NCBI GenBank assembly: GCA_049511415.1
Contig: JBEKYC010000054.1
Coordinates: forward strand, 1-50,440
DNA length: 50,440 nucleotides
Origin: Bog-159 sp049511415
Lineage (GTDB): Bacteria; Acidobacteriota; Terriglobia; Bryobacterales; Bryobacteraceae
Direction: 5' to 3'
Made by a program: the position numbers and the translations under genes. Below, one piece after another: positions 23,905-33,088 of the stretch. The notes beneath the pieces were generated by a model. That model did not search any database. It was given only the letters and a program-made list of their open reading frames with translations, and was not told where the DNA came from. Every line of letters begins with the position of its first letter. Positions within the stretch are counted from its first letter, which is position 1.

Positions 23905-25952
23905 TTAGACGGCGCGCCTACGGCGGTATACAGCGTCTGCGTGCCGGCGACGCCGCCCTGGCTGAACGTCAGCGGGACGGCATTGTTCGCCGTGATGGTG
24001 GGGACCACGACGTTGAATTGGTACAGACCCACCAGGCCCGGGGCCAAGCCCTGGTAGTTGGTGGTAGCGGCCGTCGAGCCGAAATTGAACTGCACCTGCG
24101 TGGCCAGGCTGGTCTGCCCGCTGTCTATCTGGCCCGGCAAAACGCCGGGTGTGACCGTGCCAAAGCCGACGCCGTACAACACGATCGTGCTTCCCGGAGC
24201 CGCCGGCTGGCAGGTAAGTCCACTGACGGCCCCCGCCGGCAATGCCCACACCAGAGGTGAAGTGGGCGACACCGCCCCCACATACTGTTTGCCGCCGATA
24301 TTCAAGAACGACGGAGCATACAGACCTGGCGCGGCCGCGGCCACGGTCAGACTGTATGCGCTGCTGCTGCCCTGCGGGCTGGTCAGAACCAGGGGCTGCG
24401 TGCCCGCGGTTACGTTGGGCACCTGCACGTCCACCTGAGTGGCACTGACATAGTACATGTAAGCGGACTGGCCGCCAATCGTGACGGAAGTGAGATTGAG
24501 TGAAACCGGAGCCACGGAATCGACGAAATTAGACTGTTGCCAGGTGGCAGTGCCACTGGCCAGATTAGTCCCATAAATTTCGATCCAGCTTCCGGGCGCC
24601 ACGGTCGTGGAACCGCCAAACGCACTGGCGGTAATCACTCCTCCAGCATTGATTTGCGGCGGGTTACTTTGCGCCTGCGGAGTCAATAGCCGGATCACGT
24701 TGTTCTCCGTGTCCGAAACATACACCTTGCCGTTGTACACGGCCAGGCCATTGGGGAAGTACATTTGCGCGCTGGTGGCTGCTCCGCCATCGCCGCTGTA
24801 ACCCGGACCGGCGCTCTGGTTGCCGGCAATGGTGGTGATGGTGCCATTCGGCTCGACCATACGGATTACGCCATTAAACGTATCCGCAATGTACAGGTTG
24901 CCGTTCGCATCCACCGCCACGGATTTGGGTCCGTTGAGGGTTGCCTGCGTGGCAGGACCGTCATCGCCCGAATAACCCGCAATGCCGTTGCCGGCTACGG
25001 TGGTGATCAGGCCGTTGATCGTGGCGCCGTTGACTACGCCGCTAGGCGCTACTTTGCGGATGACGTTGTTGTCGGTGTCGGCGATGTAGAGATTGCCGGC
25101 GCTATCCATGGCCAGCCCTTCGGGGTTGTCGAGCAGCGCTCCCGTGGCCGGACCGGCATCGCCGGTATAGCCGGCGCCAGTCACTTCGTTGCCCGCAAAC
25201 ACACTGAGATCGCCGGCGATGAAAGTGATGCTGCCAAAGAAGGTAGCGGTGCAGGCGATCGGCGTTTGGGTTTGGCACACTACGTCCACCTGATTGTTAT
25301 TGGGGTCCGAGAGGTAGATGTTACCGCTGGAATCCACGGCCACGCCCGAGGGGTTGTTGAGCTGGGCGTTGACAGCCGAACAGGGAACGGCGCATCCGCC
25401 GCCGCCCGTCTCGGTGCCGCCGCCGGCCCCCAGACTGTTCTCGCCCGCCACGGTGTGAATGTCGCCGCTATAAATTTCGCGGATCTCGTAGTTGCCGGTG
25501 TCGGCGATGTAGAGATTCCCGTGGCTGTCAAATGCAATGGCGGATGGCGCGTTCAACTCCGTGCCGCTGGCTGTCGGCGAGGATCCATCTCCGGCAAAAC
25601 CCGCCGTGCCGTTGCCGGCCACGGTGCTGATCGTGCCGCCGGTCGACACTTCCCGAATGCGATTGTTGTTAGCGTCCGCGATGTACAGATTGCCGGAAGA
25701 ATCGAACGCCAGACCGGCAGGTCCACAGAGTTGGGCGCTCGAAGCCGCGCCACCATCTCCGGGGCTCGCGATAGGACACGTGGGCGGAGAAGCGGTGCAG
25801 GTGCTGGACGTGCAAGTTCCCACCACCGTGGAAATGGTGTATGCCGGCGGAACCTGTGCCCGGCACATGGACGGCAACGCGACAAACAGAAATGCAAGCG
25901 CGCACGGATAAATCCCGCGCACTCTCTCCATATCAATAAAAAAACGAATCAC
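23901..25952 (-). CDS. Secreted NHL-repeat beta-propeller with Solibacter-type C-terminal domain
   Basis: This 683-residue protein has a signal peptide (YPCALAFLFVALPSMCRAQ), then NHL blades built on GLAFDSSGNLYIADANNNRIR and IAGNQSAGPGYSGDGGAAT units. The C-terminal third (GSWIEIYGTNLA to TLYTAVG) resembles the domain found in many Solibacter exported proteins (TIGR03437 type), with APGLYAPSFL, GSTIVLYGVGFGTVTPG and GLVGLYQFNVVVP. It is likely a surface or periplasmic binding protein. A GTG at 25952 and an ATG at 25931 are both possible starts. Confidence 0.88.
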   Translation of the reverse strand: MIRFFIDMERVRGIYPCALAFLFVALPSMCRAQVPPAYTISTVVGTCTSSTCTASPPTCPIASPGDGGAASSAQLCGPAGLAFDSSGNLYIADANNNRIREVSTGGTISTVAGNGTAGFAGDGSSPTASGTELNAPSAIAFDSHGNLYIADTGNYEIREIYSGDIHTVAGENSLGAGGGTETGGGGCAVPCSAVNAQLNNPSGVAVDSSGNIYLSDPNNNQVDVVCQTQTPIACTATFFGSITFIAGDLSVFAGNEVTGAGYTGDAGPATGALLDNPEGLAMDSAGNLYIADTDNNVIRKVAPSGVVNGATINGLITTVAGNGIAGYSGDDGPATQATLNGPKSVAVDANGNLYIADTFNGVIRMVEPNGTITTIAGNQSAGPGYSGDGGAATSAQMYFPNGLAVYNGKVYVSDTENNVIRLLTPQAQSNPPQINAGGVITASAFGGSTTVAPGSWIEIYGTNLASGTATWQQSNFVDSVAPVSLNLTSVTIGGQSAYMYYVSATQVDVQVPNVTAGTQPLVLTSPQGSSSAYSLTVAAAAPGLYAPSFLNIGGKQYVGAVSPTSPLVWALPAGAVSGLTCQPAAPGSTIVLYGVGFGTVTPGVLPGQIDSGQTSLATQVQFNFGSTAATTNYQGLAPGLVGLYQFNVVVPTITANNAVPLTFSQGGVAGTQTLYTAVGAPSN

Positions 25953-25982
25953 CTGATAAGTCTCCGGATATTTGCCAAGCCC

Positions 25983-26249
25983 TTAGCGGAGCCTGTATTT
26001 TCTGAGTTGTTCCCTGACCGGAGCCAACTGCGTGCGAATTTGCTGTTGCTCCTGTGCGGAAAGGGGGACGAGACCGATATTCTCCAGTAGTCTATCATAC
26101 GCCCTGGCCAGATCCACCGCGCGGCGCGCTGCGGTCAGACGCTCGCCTGCGACTACGGCCACCTGGGTCTCGCGGCCGAGCGCCAGACAGCTCTCTACCT
26201 CCGCCCGTACGTCCGGGTCGGCAATTCCCGAATTGAAAAGGGGCGTCAC
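25983..26249 (-). CDS. Hypothetical small helical protein
   Basis: I do not recognise this 88-residue frame. It is Ala/Leu/Arg-rich and likely helical (RAEVESCLALGRETQVAVVAG, AARRAVDLARAYDRLLENIG, LAPVREQLRKYRLR), has no signal peptide, and lies 30 bp upstream of the NHL gene on the same strand. It may be real, or a remnant of a longer gene whose 5' part has decayed in 26250-26402. Confidence 0.4.
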   Translation of the reverse strand: MTPLFNSGIADPDVRAEVESCLALGRETQVAVVAGERLTAARRAVDLARAYDRLLENIGLVPLSAQEQQQIRTQLAPVREQLRKYRLR

Positions 26250-26402
26250 GGCGGCCGCTCCGCGCGGCTAACAGCCGCTCTCCCGCAGCCTGGCGGCGAT
26301 GCTCTTGGTTGTGGTCACGAAAGATCCCAACAACCTCAAACGCGGACCACCCGGAGCGCGTTACTCCTTTGCTGTTAAGGCTTTGTAAAATCTGGCGGAT
26401 TG
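26250..26402. other. Intergenic stretch without a recognisable gene
   Basis: The 153 bp between the small hypothetical frame and the outer-membrane barrel gene hold no supported gene. Frames on both strands are interrupted or lack family features. No hairpin with a T run was seen. Confidence 0.4.
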
Positions 26403-27374
26403 TCAGTGCTTGCCGTATTCCGGGTACCAACGCACCCCCAAAAAGATGCCGGGATAACTGCCGGCGACATACTCCACGTGCAGCGGAGAAGTTTTGAAGT
26501 GAAAGTCCTTGGCGCCGGCCTGCAGTTCCAACGCTCCCCAGCGGTAATTCAGTGAGACTTCCGTGTCATAGAGCGTCGAATGATGCGGAATCGCAAAGCC
26601 GGAGCCGCGCGCTTCAAAGCGCAGCTTCTTACTGATCAGATAATCGATGCCTAAGCCCAGGCTGGGGTAGATGAACCAGTCCTTGCCGTAACCGCTGGTC
26701 ACCACCGGGTCGCCCGCGGCGTCCGTCAACCCATGCTCAAGCGGCGCATCCACGCTGGAAAGGATAGTGGTGTATTGGACCTCCCAGAGGGTCTTGATGT
26801 GGAACTTGGAATCCTTCACCGGAAATGGCCACGACAGAAAATCCAGCGAGAGCTTGGCATTCTCCAGGTTATAGTGCGTCGCCAGATACGTGCCCCCGGC
26901 CCAAGTAGTGTTGTAAATGGTTGTGTCCACCGGGGCGACGGCGTTGCCTGTGCCCAGAATCCGGAAGAATGAAAAGCGCAGGGCGTTATGCTTGCCGATT
27001 GGAATGCTCACGATGCCCTCGCCGGACGGGCGCGGGTAGCCTCCAAAATTGAGGCTGCTGGGGTAGGCATTAGCGTCGCCCTGGCCGGTGCCCATGACCG
27101 GGCGGCCGGAGAGATAAGAATACCGCAGCGTAATCGAAATTCCGTCCCCGGCATAGAACGTATCACCGCTCACGATCGCCACCGGGGGAGGCGCGGGCGG
27201 CGGTGTCTGGGCCGGGGTGGATTGTGAGTCGGTTGGCTGCGCGGCAGGTGGCTGCGCGGTGGCAGGCTGTGGTGGCGTCGACGGCTGCTGTTGCGCGGCT
27301 GCCGGGCCGGTTCCAAGAACCAGGGGCAGACAGGCACAAAAAATCCACGCAGCCATTTTCAAGGCGTTCCGCAT
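26403..27374 (-). CDS. Outer-membrane beta-barrel protein with a Pro-rich linker
   Basis: This 323-residue protein has a signal peptide (AAWIFCACLPLVLGTGPAAA), a Pro/Gln/Thr-rich linker (about 28-75) and then alternating amphipathic strands such as ISITLRYSYL, ALRFSFFRIL, KFHIKTLWEVQYT, SLGLGIDYLISKKLRFEARG, TEVSLNYRWGALELQAG and HVEYVAGSYPGIFLGVRWYP. A closing aromatic strand near the C-terminus fits a barrel of about 10-12 strands. The function is unknown. Its ATG lies 47 bp downstream of the glycine-rich gene stop, so it may be co-transcribed. Confidence 0.78.
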   Translation of the reverse strand: MRNALKMAAWIFCACLPLVLGTGPAAAQQQPSTPPQPATAQPPAAQPTDSQSTPAQTPPPAPPPVAIVSGDTFYAGDGISITLRYSYLSGRPVMGTGQGDANAYPSSLNFGGYPRPSGEGIVSIPIGKHNALRFSFFRILGTGNAVAPVDTTIYNTTWAGGTYLATHYNLENAKLSLDFLSWPFPVKDSKFHIKTLWEVQYTTILSSVDAPLEHGLTDAAGDPVVTSGYGKDWFIYPSLGLGIDYLISKKLRFEARGSGFAIPHHSTLYDTEVSLNYRWGALELQAGAKDFHFKTSPLHVEYVAGSYPGIFLGVRWYPEYGKH

Positions 27375-27421
27375 CGAATATAAGCTCCGAAAATTACGGT
27401 TACGGCGGGTTCACTGGCGCG

Positions 27422-28252
27422 TTAAAGCGCCAGTTCTTTATGATACATCATGTCCTTCAGGTTAAATCGGGTCTTGACCTCCAGGCGGCCCATTTGGGTC
27501 GTGAAGGTGACCTCTTTGTCGTCGGCAGTCAGGGGCACTATGTCGCGCGGGAAGGCGAAGAGCAGCGTCGGCATGCCGGAACTGCTGATGGAGCCTTTCT
27601 GCACCGCGTGCGGCTGCGCCGGGCTTTTTCCTTTCGGCTCCAGATAGGTCAGATTCTTGATGCGGTCCAGGACGTCGTCGCTGATACCCTTGGAGACCTG
27701 GGAACCGTTGTTGTCGTCGTCATCGGTGCGCTGGCGGCCGGACGAGAGCACGGGCACACCGCTCACGCTGATCACATAGTCGTTGCCGAGGCCCTCCGGC
27801 AGGGGACTCTTCAATGCTTCCAAGACAGGTTTGGCGCTCTCCCAACGGACCGTGGCCTTGTACATCACGGGCATCTGGCCGCCGCCCCCACGCCGGCCAC
27901 CGCCCATGCCGCGCCCGCCCATCCCGCCGCCACCCGGATAGCCTCCGCCTCCGCCCGGGTATCCGCCACCGGGGTAACCGCCGCCACCGCCAATGCCCGG
28001 ATCGCCGGTGCTGCCTCCGCCACCGCCACTGCCGCCGTAACCGCGGCTGGCGGCGGCCGAAGAAACTGTGATCTCCTTGGCCCAGGGGGACTTGGTCACC
28101 AACTTATCGATCTCGTCGGAAGACCATTCCGCCGGCTCCTTTTTGTTCCAGAAGTCCGAGTTGCCGGCGTACAGCCGGAACCAGGGCTGAGCCAAAGCGC
28201 CGGAGGCCAATAGTAGCGCGCCGCGGCGCGTCAGGCCGATTGTCTGAGGCAT
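27422..28252 (-). CDS. Secreted protein with a central glycine-rich region, function unknown
   Basis: This 276-residue protein has a twin-arginine-like signal (LTRRGALLLASGALAQ), then FWNKKEPAEWSSDEIDKLVTKSPWAKEI, a motif I associate with acidobacterial exported proteins that carry GWxTD-like partners. A Gly/Tyr/Pro region (about 70-127) follows, then a beta-rich part with YKATVRWESAKPVLEAL and LEVKTRFNLKDMMYHKEL. It looks exported and structural, or ligand-binding. No enzyme motif is seen. Confidence 0.75.
   Translation of the reverse strand: MPQTIGLTRRGALLLASGALAQPWFRLYAGNSDFWNKKEPAEWSSDEIDKLVTKSPWAKEITVSSAAASRGYGGSGGGGGSTGDPGIGGGGGYPGGGYPGGGGGYPGGGGMGGRGMGGGRRGGGGQMPVMYKATVRWESAKPVLEALKSPLPEGLGNDYVISVSGVPVLSSGRQRTDDDDNNGSQVSKGISDDVLDRIKNLTYLEPKGKSPAQPHAVQKGSISSSGMPTLLFAFPRDIVPLTADDKEVTFTTQMGRLEVKTRFNLKDMMYHKELAL
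27877..28046 (-). repeat. Glycine-rich tandem codon repeats
   Basis: Imperfect repeats of a GGGYPGG unit, with a GMGGRGMGGG block, encode about 57 residues in the middle of the 27422-28252 protein. At the DNA level the unit is a short CCACCGGGGTA/CCGCC-like motif (plus strand). Such repeats change length by slippage. Confidence 0.7.
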
Positions 28253-28337
28253 GGTATTGTCCTAATCTTCTTCAGACGTTCTTCCGGTCCCGGAAGGTTG
28301 CATAGGAAATTCGGTCCGGCTCTGCGAGAATGGAACC

Positions 28338-28739
28338 ATGCGCAACGTCGTCCTATTCCTGGCGCTGCTGGCATTCGGGCTGGCAGGCTTGTCGCCGGCC
28401 CAGTATTACCCGCGGCGCAGCGGTCCGGTCGCAGCCACCGCAAACGCCGGACCTTACAAGGGACCGGCAGTCACCTTCCACGGCACTGTGAAGGCCCTGA
28501 CCAAAAAGGAAATCATTGTCGATCTCGATAAGGCCGAGGCGGCCCAGGACCAGGAGAGCATGACCTTTCGTTTGTCCAAGAAAACAAAGATTCAGGAAAA
28601 GGACAAAGACATCAAGCCGGCCGACATTGCGGTGGGCACACATATTTGGGTCGACGCGACCCGGGACGGCGATTTGAAGTTCTCGGCGGTGAATGTCATG
28701 GTGGCGCCGCTGGGAGTATCGCCGGAACAACCTAAATAG
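28338..28739 (+). CDS. Secreted small OB-like protein (DUF5666-like)
   Basis: This 133-residue protein has a signal peptide (VVLFLALLAFGLAGLSPA) and a beta-rich domain: TFHGTVKALTKKEIIVDLDK, SMTFRLSKKTKIQEKDKDIK and PADIAVGTHIWVDATRDGDLKF. The pattern of a mutable G-V-V strand followed by F-L-S-K-T-K and 'I-x-V-G-x-x-V' matches DUF5666-type periplasmic domains. The function is unknown. It converges on rsmI with a 9-bp gap. Confidence 0.72.
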   Translation: MRNVVLFLALLAFGLAGLSPAQYYPRRSGPVAATANAGPYKGPAVTFHGTVKALTKKEIIVDLDKAEAAQDQESMTFRLSKKTKIQEKDKDIKPADIAVGTHIWVDATRDGDLKFSAVNVMVAPLGVSPEQPK

Positions 28740-28748
28740 AACCGGCGC

Positions 28749-29594
28749 TTAGCCCTTGGATTTCTCCAGTTCGCTGTAGACCTCGCGTTTCGACAGGCCC
28801 CGCCGTTGCGCCACGGCCTTGATGGCATCCATGCGCGGCATACCCTGCGCGACGCAAGCCTGCACCGCATGGGCCAGGGGCGTATCATCTTCGGCCGGGC
28901 CAGTACCCCTTCCGATCAGCAGCGTGATTTCGCCCCTAATGGTTTCGCGCGCGGTCAGGATGGCGCGCACCTCGTCCGCAGTGCCGCGCAGCACCTCCTC
29001 GTGCATTTTGGTCAATTCGCGCGCCACCACCACCGGACGATCTCCCAGCACTTCCGAGACGGCGGCCAGGGTCTCCAGAATGCGATGCGGGGCTTCGTAA
29101 AAGATCAGCGTCAGCGGCGCATCCCGCATGGCTTCCAATATCCGCCGGCGTTGGCCCGATTTGGCGGGCAGAAAACCCCCGAATTGAAAACTGTCGGTCG
29201 GTAATCCGGAAACCGCCAGCGCGGTCAGCAAGGCGGACGGGCCGGGCACGGCTTCCACCCGGATGCCATTATCGATGGCGGCGCGCACCAGCCGGTACCC
29301 GGGGTCGGACACCAGAGGCGTCCCGGCATCCGAGACCAGTGCCACCTTGCATCCCGCGAGCAGCCGTGCGGCCAGTTCCAGGCTGCGCTCGCGCTCGTTA
29401 TGCTCGTGGTAGCTGATGGCCGGTTTGGCGATGCCGTAGTGATCCAGCAGCTTGCGCGTCTGCCGGGTATCCTCGCAGGCGATCAAATCCGCCTCCTTCA
29501 GCACGCGCACGGCGCGGAAGGAGATGTCTTCCAAATTGCCGATTGGCGTGGCCACCAGGTAAAGCGTGCCGCTCAGCGCTTCTCCTCCGGGCAC
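28749..29594 (-). CDS. rsmI: 16S rRNA (cytidine(1402)-2'-O)-methyltransferase RsmI
   Basis: This 281-residue tetrapyrrole-methylase-fold protein has LYLVATPIGNLEDIS, LIACEDTRQTRKLL, VALVSDAGTPLVSDPGYRLV, VPGPSALLTALAVSGLP and FLPAKSGQRR, all diagnostic of RsmI. It methylates the ribose of C1402 in the decoding centre of 16S rRNA using S-adenosylmethionine. The start is GTG 29594, which places it 22 bp inside the 3' end of the upstream hypothetical gene. An alternative start a few codons later would barely change the protein. Confidence 0.96.
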   Translation of the reverse strand: MPGGEALSGTLYLVATPIGNLEDISFRAVRVLKEADLIACEDTRQTRKLLDHYGIAKPAISYHEHNERERSLELAARLLAGCKVALVSDAGTPLVSDPGYRLVRAAIDNGIRVEAVPGPSALLTALAVSGLPTDSFQFGGFLPAKSGQRRRILEAMRDAPLTLIFYEAPHRILETLAAVSEVLGDRPVVVARELTKMHEEVLRGTADEVRAILTARETIRGEITLLIGRGTGPAEDDTPLAHAVQACVAQGMPRMDAIKAVAQRRGLSKREVYSELEKSKG

Positions 29595-29899
29595 GGCGGG
29601 GCGGGCAGCTTAACCACCGGCATGCGGTCGATATTATCGGATATGTCGAATCCGAACGGCGGACGGAATTGGGGCATGGGGTCCACCTTTTTGTCGATGG
29701 TTACCGCCAGCAGCGGAATGGAGCAAACTAACGGCCCACTCGGCTGGCTCCTTTGTTTCAGCAACTCGCGCAGCGCCGCATCAATTTTGGCGCCGGCGGC
29801 GGGCGGCTGGGGGATGAGGATTTGCGGCGGCGGCGCGGTCTGGGCCGACAACGCCGTCACCCAGAGCCCCACCGCGGGAATACTGATTTTCCAAAACAT
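29573..29899 (-). CDS. Small secreted protein, function unknown
   Basis: This 108-residue protein starts MFWKISIPAVGLWVTALSAQ, a signal peptide with likely cleavage after Ala-Gln, followed by a Pro-rich mature part (APPPQILIPQPPAAGAKI), a short helix (DAALRELLKQRSQP) and VDPMPQFRPPFGFDIS. I chose ATG 29899; the frame extends to 30064 but would remove the signal. It overlaps rsmI by 22 bp. No family was recognised. Confidence 0.6.
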   Translation of the reverse strand: MFWKISIPAVGLWVTALSAQTAPPPQILIPQPPAAGAKIDAALRELLKQRSQPSGPLVCSIPLLAVTIDKKVDPMPQFRPPFGFDISDNIDRMPVVKLPAPPCPEEKR

Positions 29900-30066
29900 A
29901 GGCCTCCTTCCAGGGGATATTCCCCGAATCGCGGGTTCCTTTCGAACAACTATTGTCGCGCGGCGGATGGCGCCTTGGCGCGGGCGGTGCTGGGGTTCGT
30001 GTACACTGGTCCCAGTAACGCCACCGCGCCCGCTTCGTAAAACTCGAACGAAGGAGGGATCCACTC

Positions 30067-30435
30067 TTGGCGCAAACCAACGAAACCGCCACCATCGGGA
30101 AGGCGGTGACCATCAAAGGCGAGGTCTTCAGCAACGAGGATCTGGTGGTGGACGGCACACTCGAGGGAAAGATCGAGTTGCCCGCTCATAAACTCACCGT
30201 CGGGCCGCACGGCACGATCAAAACCGCCGCCATCAAAGCCGCGGCCGTGGAGATTCATGGCGCCGTCGAAGGCGATGTGAATGCGGAGGACCGGGTCGAG
30301 ATTCGCAAAGACGCAACCTTGACCGGCAATATCAAGACCGCGCGCATCGTGATCGAAGATGGCGCCTATTTCAAAGGCGGTGTAGACATCACGCGGCCCG
30401 CGGCGCCAGCGGTTTCGGCTGTCAAAGGAGGATGA
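30067..30435 (+). CDS. Bactofilin (polymer-forming cytoskeletal protein)
   Basis: This 122-residue protein consists of a bactofilin right-handed beta-helix: IGKAVTIKGEVFSNEDLVVDG, TLEGKIELPAHKLTVGPHG, IKAAAVEIHGAVEGDVNAEDRVEI and TLTGNIKTARIVIEDGAYFKGGV. Bactofilins polymerise without nucleotide and anchor envelope machines, for example cell-wall or polysaccharide enzymes. The TTG start at 30067 is set by a strong AAGGAGG at 30051-30057. It converges on the exopolysaccharide operon with a 16-bp gap. Confidence 0.93.
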   Translation: MAQTNETATIGKAVTIKGEVFSNEDLVVDGTLEGKIELPAHKLTVGPHGTIKTAAIKAAAVEIHGAVEGDVNAEDRVEIRKDATLTGNIKTARIVIEDGAYFKGGVDITRPAAPAVSAVKGG

Positions 30436-30451
30436 CTTCCCCTCCGCGACC

Positions 30452-31339
30452 TTACTCGGCCTTCGAGTAATAGTACGTGTATTTGCTGTAGAGTTCCGAA
30501 GCGCGGGCGCCATTAGCCACAATTCCCAGGACGTTGTTCTCGCATAGAGACTGCATGGCGCGCGTGACGTTGTCAAATGTCGTGGAGCCGATTTTGACGA
30601 CCAGGATGGTGCCGTCGGCCAGCGTGGAAAGCAGGTTGGCGTCGGCCGAGAAAAGCAGCGGCGGCGTGTCGAAGATGGCCCAGTTGAACACCTTCGGCAC
30701 CTCTTCAAACAGGGTCTTAGCCTGGCGCGTGTTCAGCAGTTCCAGTGGATTCTTCACCGGAGAGCCGGCGGGCATGACGTACAGGTTCATGTTGGTTACC
30801 TTGCGCAGGGCCGTGGATAGAGGCACATGGCCCATGAGGTAATCGGTCAGCCCGGGGGAACGATCCACCTGGAACAGATTATGAATCAGCGGCCGGCGTA
30901 AATCGAAGTCTCCCAACAAAACCAGATTCTCGGTAAGATGCGACTCGGCTAGCGCCAGATTCACGGCGGTGAAGGTCTTGCCTTCGGCCGGCGACGGGCT
31001 GCTGATCACGATGGTGTGCAACGGCTGCAAAGTTTGCAGGTGATTGAGACGTGTGCGTAACGTGCGAAATTCTTCGGCTGGGGTTTCATGCGAGCGCAGC
31101 AAGTCGAGCAAGTGGGATTCCGGCGCCGGCTGGAAAGGCACTTCGGCAACGTTCTGCAGGACTGCGCTGCGGGAAACGGCCAGCGCGGTTTCCTCGGCCG
31201 TGGCATACGTTCCGTTTTCCGGCGCTTTCATCGGCGGATGTGCCGGGTCTGCATGCGGCTCGGCCGGAACGCCTCCGTTCTCCAAATTGAGGACACCGGA
31301 TTGTTCGGCCCTGCGCAATGCGTCATGTACTCGGCTCAT
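30452..31339 (-). CDS. BY-family tyrosine kinase (CpsD/CapB-like)
   Basis: This 295-residue ATPase has Walker A ISSPSPAEGKTFTAVNLA (about 155-172), Walker A' LLGDFDLRRP, Walker B WAIFDTPPLLF, and a C-terminal tyrosine cluster YSKYTYYYSKAE that serves as the autophosphorylation site. These kinases control exopolysaccharide polymerisation together with the Wzz-like protein. That gene lies 31 bp upstream on the same strand. The N-terminal half (about 1-95) is a family-typical linker with SRVHDALRRAEQSG. The PHP phosphatase at 9331-10092 could be its counter-enzyme. Confidence 0.92.
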   Translation of the reverse strand: MSRVHDALRRAEQSGVLNLENGGVPAEPHADPAHPPMKAPENGTYATAEETALAVSRSAVLQNVAEVPFQPAPESHLLDLLRSHETPAEEFRTLRTRLNHLQTLQPLHTIVISSPSPAEGKTFTAVNLALAESHLTENLVLLGDFDLRRPLIHNLFQVDRSPGLTDYLMGHVPLSTALRKVTNMNLYVMPAGSPVKNPLELLNTRQAKTLFEEVPKVFNWAIFDTPPLLFSADANLLSTLADGTILVVKIGSTTFDNVTRAMQSLCENNVLGIVANGARASELYSKYTYYYSKAE

Positions 31340-31370
31340 CTTGTTTTCTCCAGCATGGTGCTTGGCCCGG

Positions 31371-33038
31371 CTAACTCTTGGCGAAGTAGTAGTAATACAT
31401 CGAACTGCTCATGGCAATGGTGCCCACGATGATAGCCGTGGACCAGCCCAGCCAGAACAGGCGGCGTTTGCGGCGCACCAACAGCGCGTTCTCCAGCAAC
31501 GGAATACTGCTCAACACCGGCAGATTGGTATAAGCGCGTACGTCCTTGAGGTTCTTCAGCGAGGTATCTTTCATTTCCTTGATTCCCGCCATGAAGACTC
31601 CGAAAAACAATCCGAAGCCAACGCCGGCTCCCGCAATGAGCAGCCGGTTGGGCTCCGCGGCCTGCTCCGGCAGGGATGCCGGATCCAAGGTCTCCAGATT
31701 CTCGCCGGCTTTGCGCTCTTCCAGGTTGCTGGAAGTTTCCGAACTCTCTTTCCGCTTCGACATCTCTTCGTACTCGGTCTTCGCCAGGTTGTAATCGCGC
31801 AGCATGGCGGCGTAACGCTGCTCGTTGACCGGACTAGCTTCAATCCGGGCGCGGTACTGGGCCAGTTCCCCCTGCAATTCCTTCTGCCGCTTGGTGCGTT
31901 CCGCAATCTCCATGTTCCGGGTCTGGATCTGGGCCTGGACATTGGAGATGGACAACTTGATGTTCTCCATGGTCTGGGCGACCTGCGGATTCGTGATTTT
32001 CTTCGCGGACGGAGTCTTGGATGCCGCGCTGGCTTCTTCTTTCTCGAGATCCCCTCGCTCCTGTTTTAATACGTTGAGCTGGGCCTGCGCCTTGCGAATA
32101 TCGGGGTGGTCCTCCTTGTAGGTCTGGCGCAAGGATGAAAGCTGCGTTTCAAACTCCATGATCCGGTCGTTCAACTGGATCAGGCGCTGGTTCTTCACCT
32201 GCTCCCGGCTGGCAGACTGCTCCAGGTTTTGGCTTAGGAAATTGGACTGATGCTGCAGATTCTGAATCTGCGTGTCCAGCATGGTTTTGTCTTGCTCGTC
32301 CCGGCTGATGCTTTCATTGACCGATTGCAATTGCATCTCGATCATGTTGACCGCCTGCAGATTGGCCTGTTCCTGCTCCGGAAGGCGCCCGGCATTCTCC
32401 AGCTTGAACTTGGCGATCTCAGAGTCCAGCCGCTCGACGTTGTCTTTGGCGATCTTCAACTGGTCATTCAGAAATTGCGTGGTGGTATTGGCCTGCTGCC
32501 GGAGTTGGTTGTTGGTCTCTTCAGTAAACTTGGACACCAATTCCCGCACCACCGCCTGGGCTTTGTATTTGTCGGCGTACTTAAAGCTGATGGCGAAGGC
32601 CGAGGCAAATTTCTGTTGGGACTGCGCTACTCCCGAATCGAGCAGCGTAATCGTGATTTTCTTGCGCATCTCGTCGATGACGTCCTCCATCGGCTTGCGC
32701 TGCCGCTCCTTGGGATAAAGGTTCAGCGAGGGCCGCTGGATCAGTTCCTGCAGGGATGTGCGGCTCTCGATTTGCTGTTGCATGGCCAACAACCGCTCCG
32801 CCATCTGCGTGCTGATATTGCTGGGCACCAGCCGTTCCGAGATCTGCTGCGGGGTAATCCGCATCACGGCCGTGGATACAAAAGTGTCCGGCCACAAGAA
32901 ACCAACTACCACGGCGATTACCAGGCCCGCGAAAGTGGGCCCGACGATCCACGAACGATACCGCCGCAGAATATCGATGTAGTCCTCGATATCCGGCGGA
33001 CGGCGGGAAACGCTAACATATCCTTGCTGGGGTACCAT
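31371..33038 (-). CDS. Polysaccharide chain-length determinant (Wzz/GumC-like)
   Basis: This 555-residue protein has Wzz features: IEDYIDILRRYRSWIVGPTF, a TM at about 34-52 (VGPTFAGLVIAVVVGFLWP), a long periplasmic coiled-coil with NQLRQQANTTTQFLNDQLKI, AQAQLNVLKQERGDLEKE and QKELQGELAQYRARIEAS, then LIAGAGVGFGLFFGVFMAG (TM) and a hydrophobic C-terminus. It pairs with the BY-kinase and the Wza-like exporter in one minus-strand operon. It probably sets polymer length and activates the kinase. Confidence 0.93.
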   Translation of the reverse strand: MVPQQGYVSVSRRPPDIEDYIDILRRYRSWIVGPTFAGLVIAVVVGFLWPDTFVSTAVMRITPQQISERLVPSNISTQMAERLLAMQQQIESRTSLQELIQRPSLNLYPKERQRKPMEDVIDEMRKKITITLLDSGVAQSQQKFASAFAISFKYADKYKAQAVVRELVSKFTEETNNQLRQQANTTTQFLNDQLKIAKDNVERLDSEIAKFKLENAGRLPEQEQANLQAVNMIEMQLQSVNESISRDEQDKTMLDTQIQNLQHQSNFLSQNLEQSASREQVKNQRLIQLNDRIMEFETQLSSLRQTYKEDHPDIRKAQAQLNVLKQERGDLEKEEASAASKTPSAKKITNPQVAQTMENIKLSISNVQAQIQTRNMEIAERTKRQKELQGELAQYRARIEASPVNEQRYAAMLRDYNLAKTEYEEMSKRKESSETSSNLEERKAGENLETLDPASLPEQAAEPNRLLIAGAGVGFGLFFGVFMAGIKEMKDTSLKNLKDVRAYTNLPVLSSIPLLENALLVRRKRRLFWLGWSTAIIVGTIAMSSSMYYYYFAKS

Positions 33039-33088
33039 AAGTCACTTCCTTGATCGGCGGTTACAGCGGATTTCTATAGTGGGGCGCG

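Noticed and set aside
26250..26402. Short fragments resembling the ends of genes on both strands
   Set aside because: Each is interrupted by stops and none has recognisable domain motifs, so no pseudogene is claimed.
27877..28046. CRISPR-like repeat array
   Set aside because: The repeats are imperfect, have no unique spacers, and encode a glycine-rich protein segment.
30435..30470. Bidirectional terminator between bactofilin and the BY-kinase
   Set aside because: Only a 5-bp GGAGG/CCTCC pairing is visible, with no T run.
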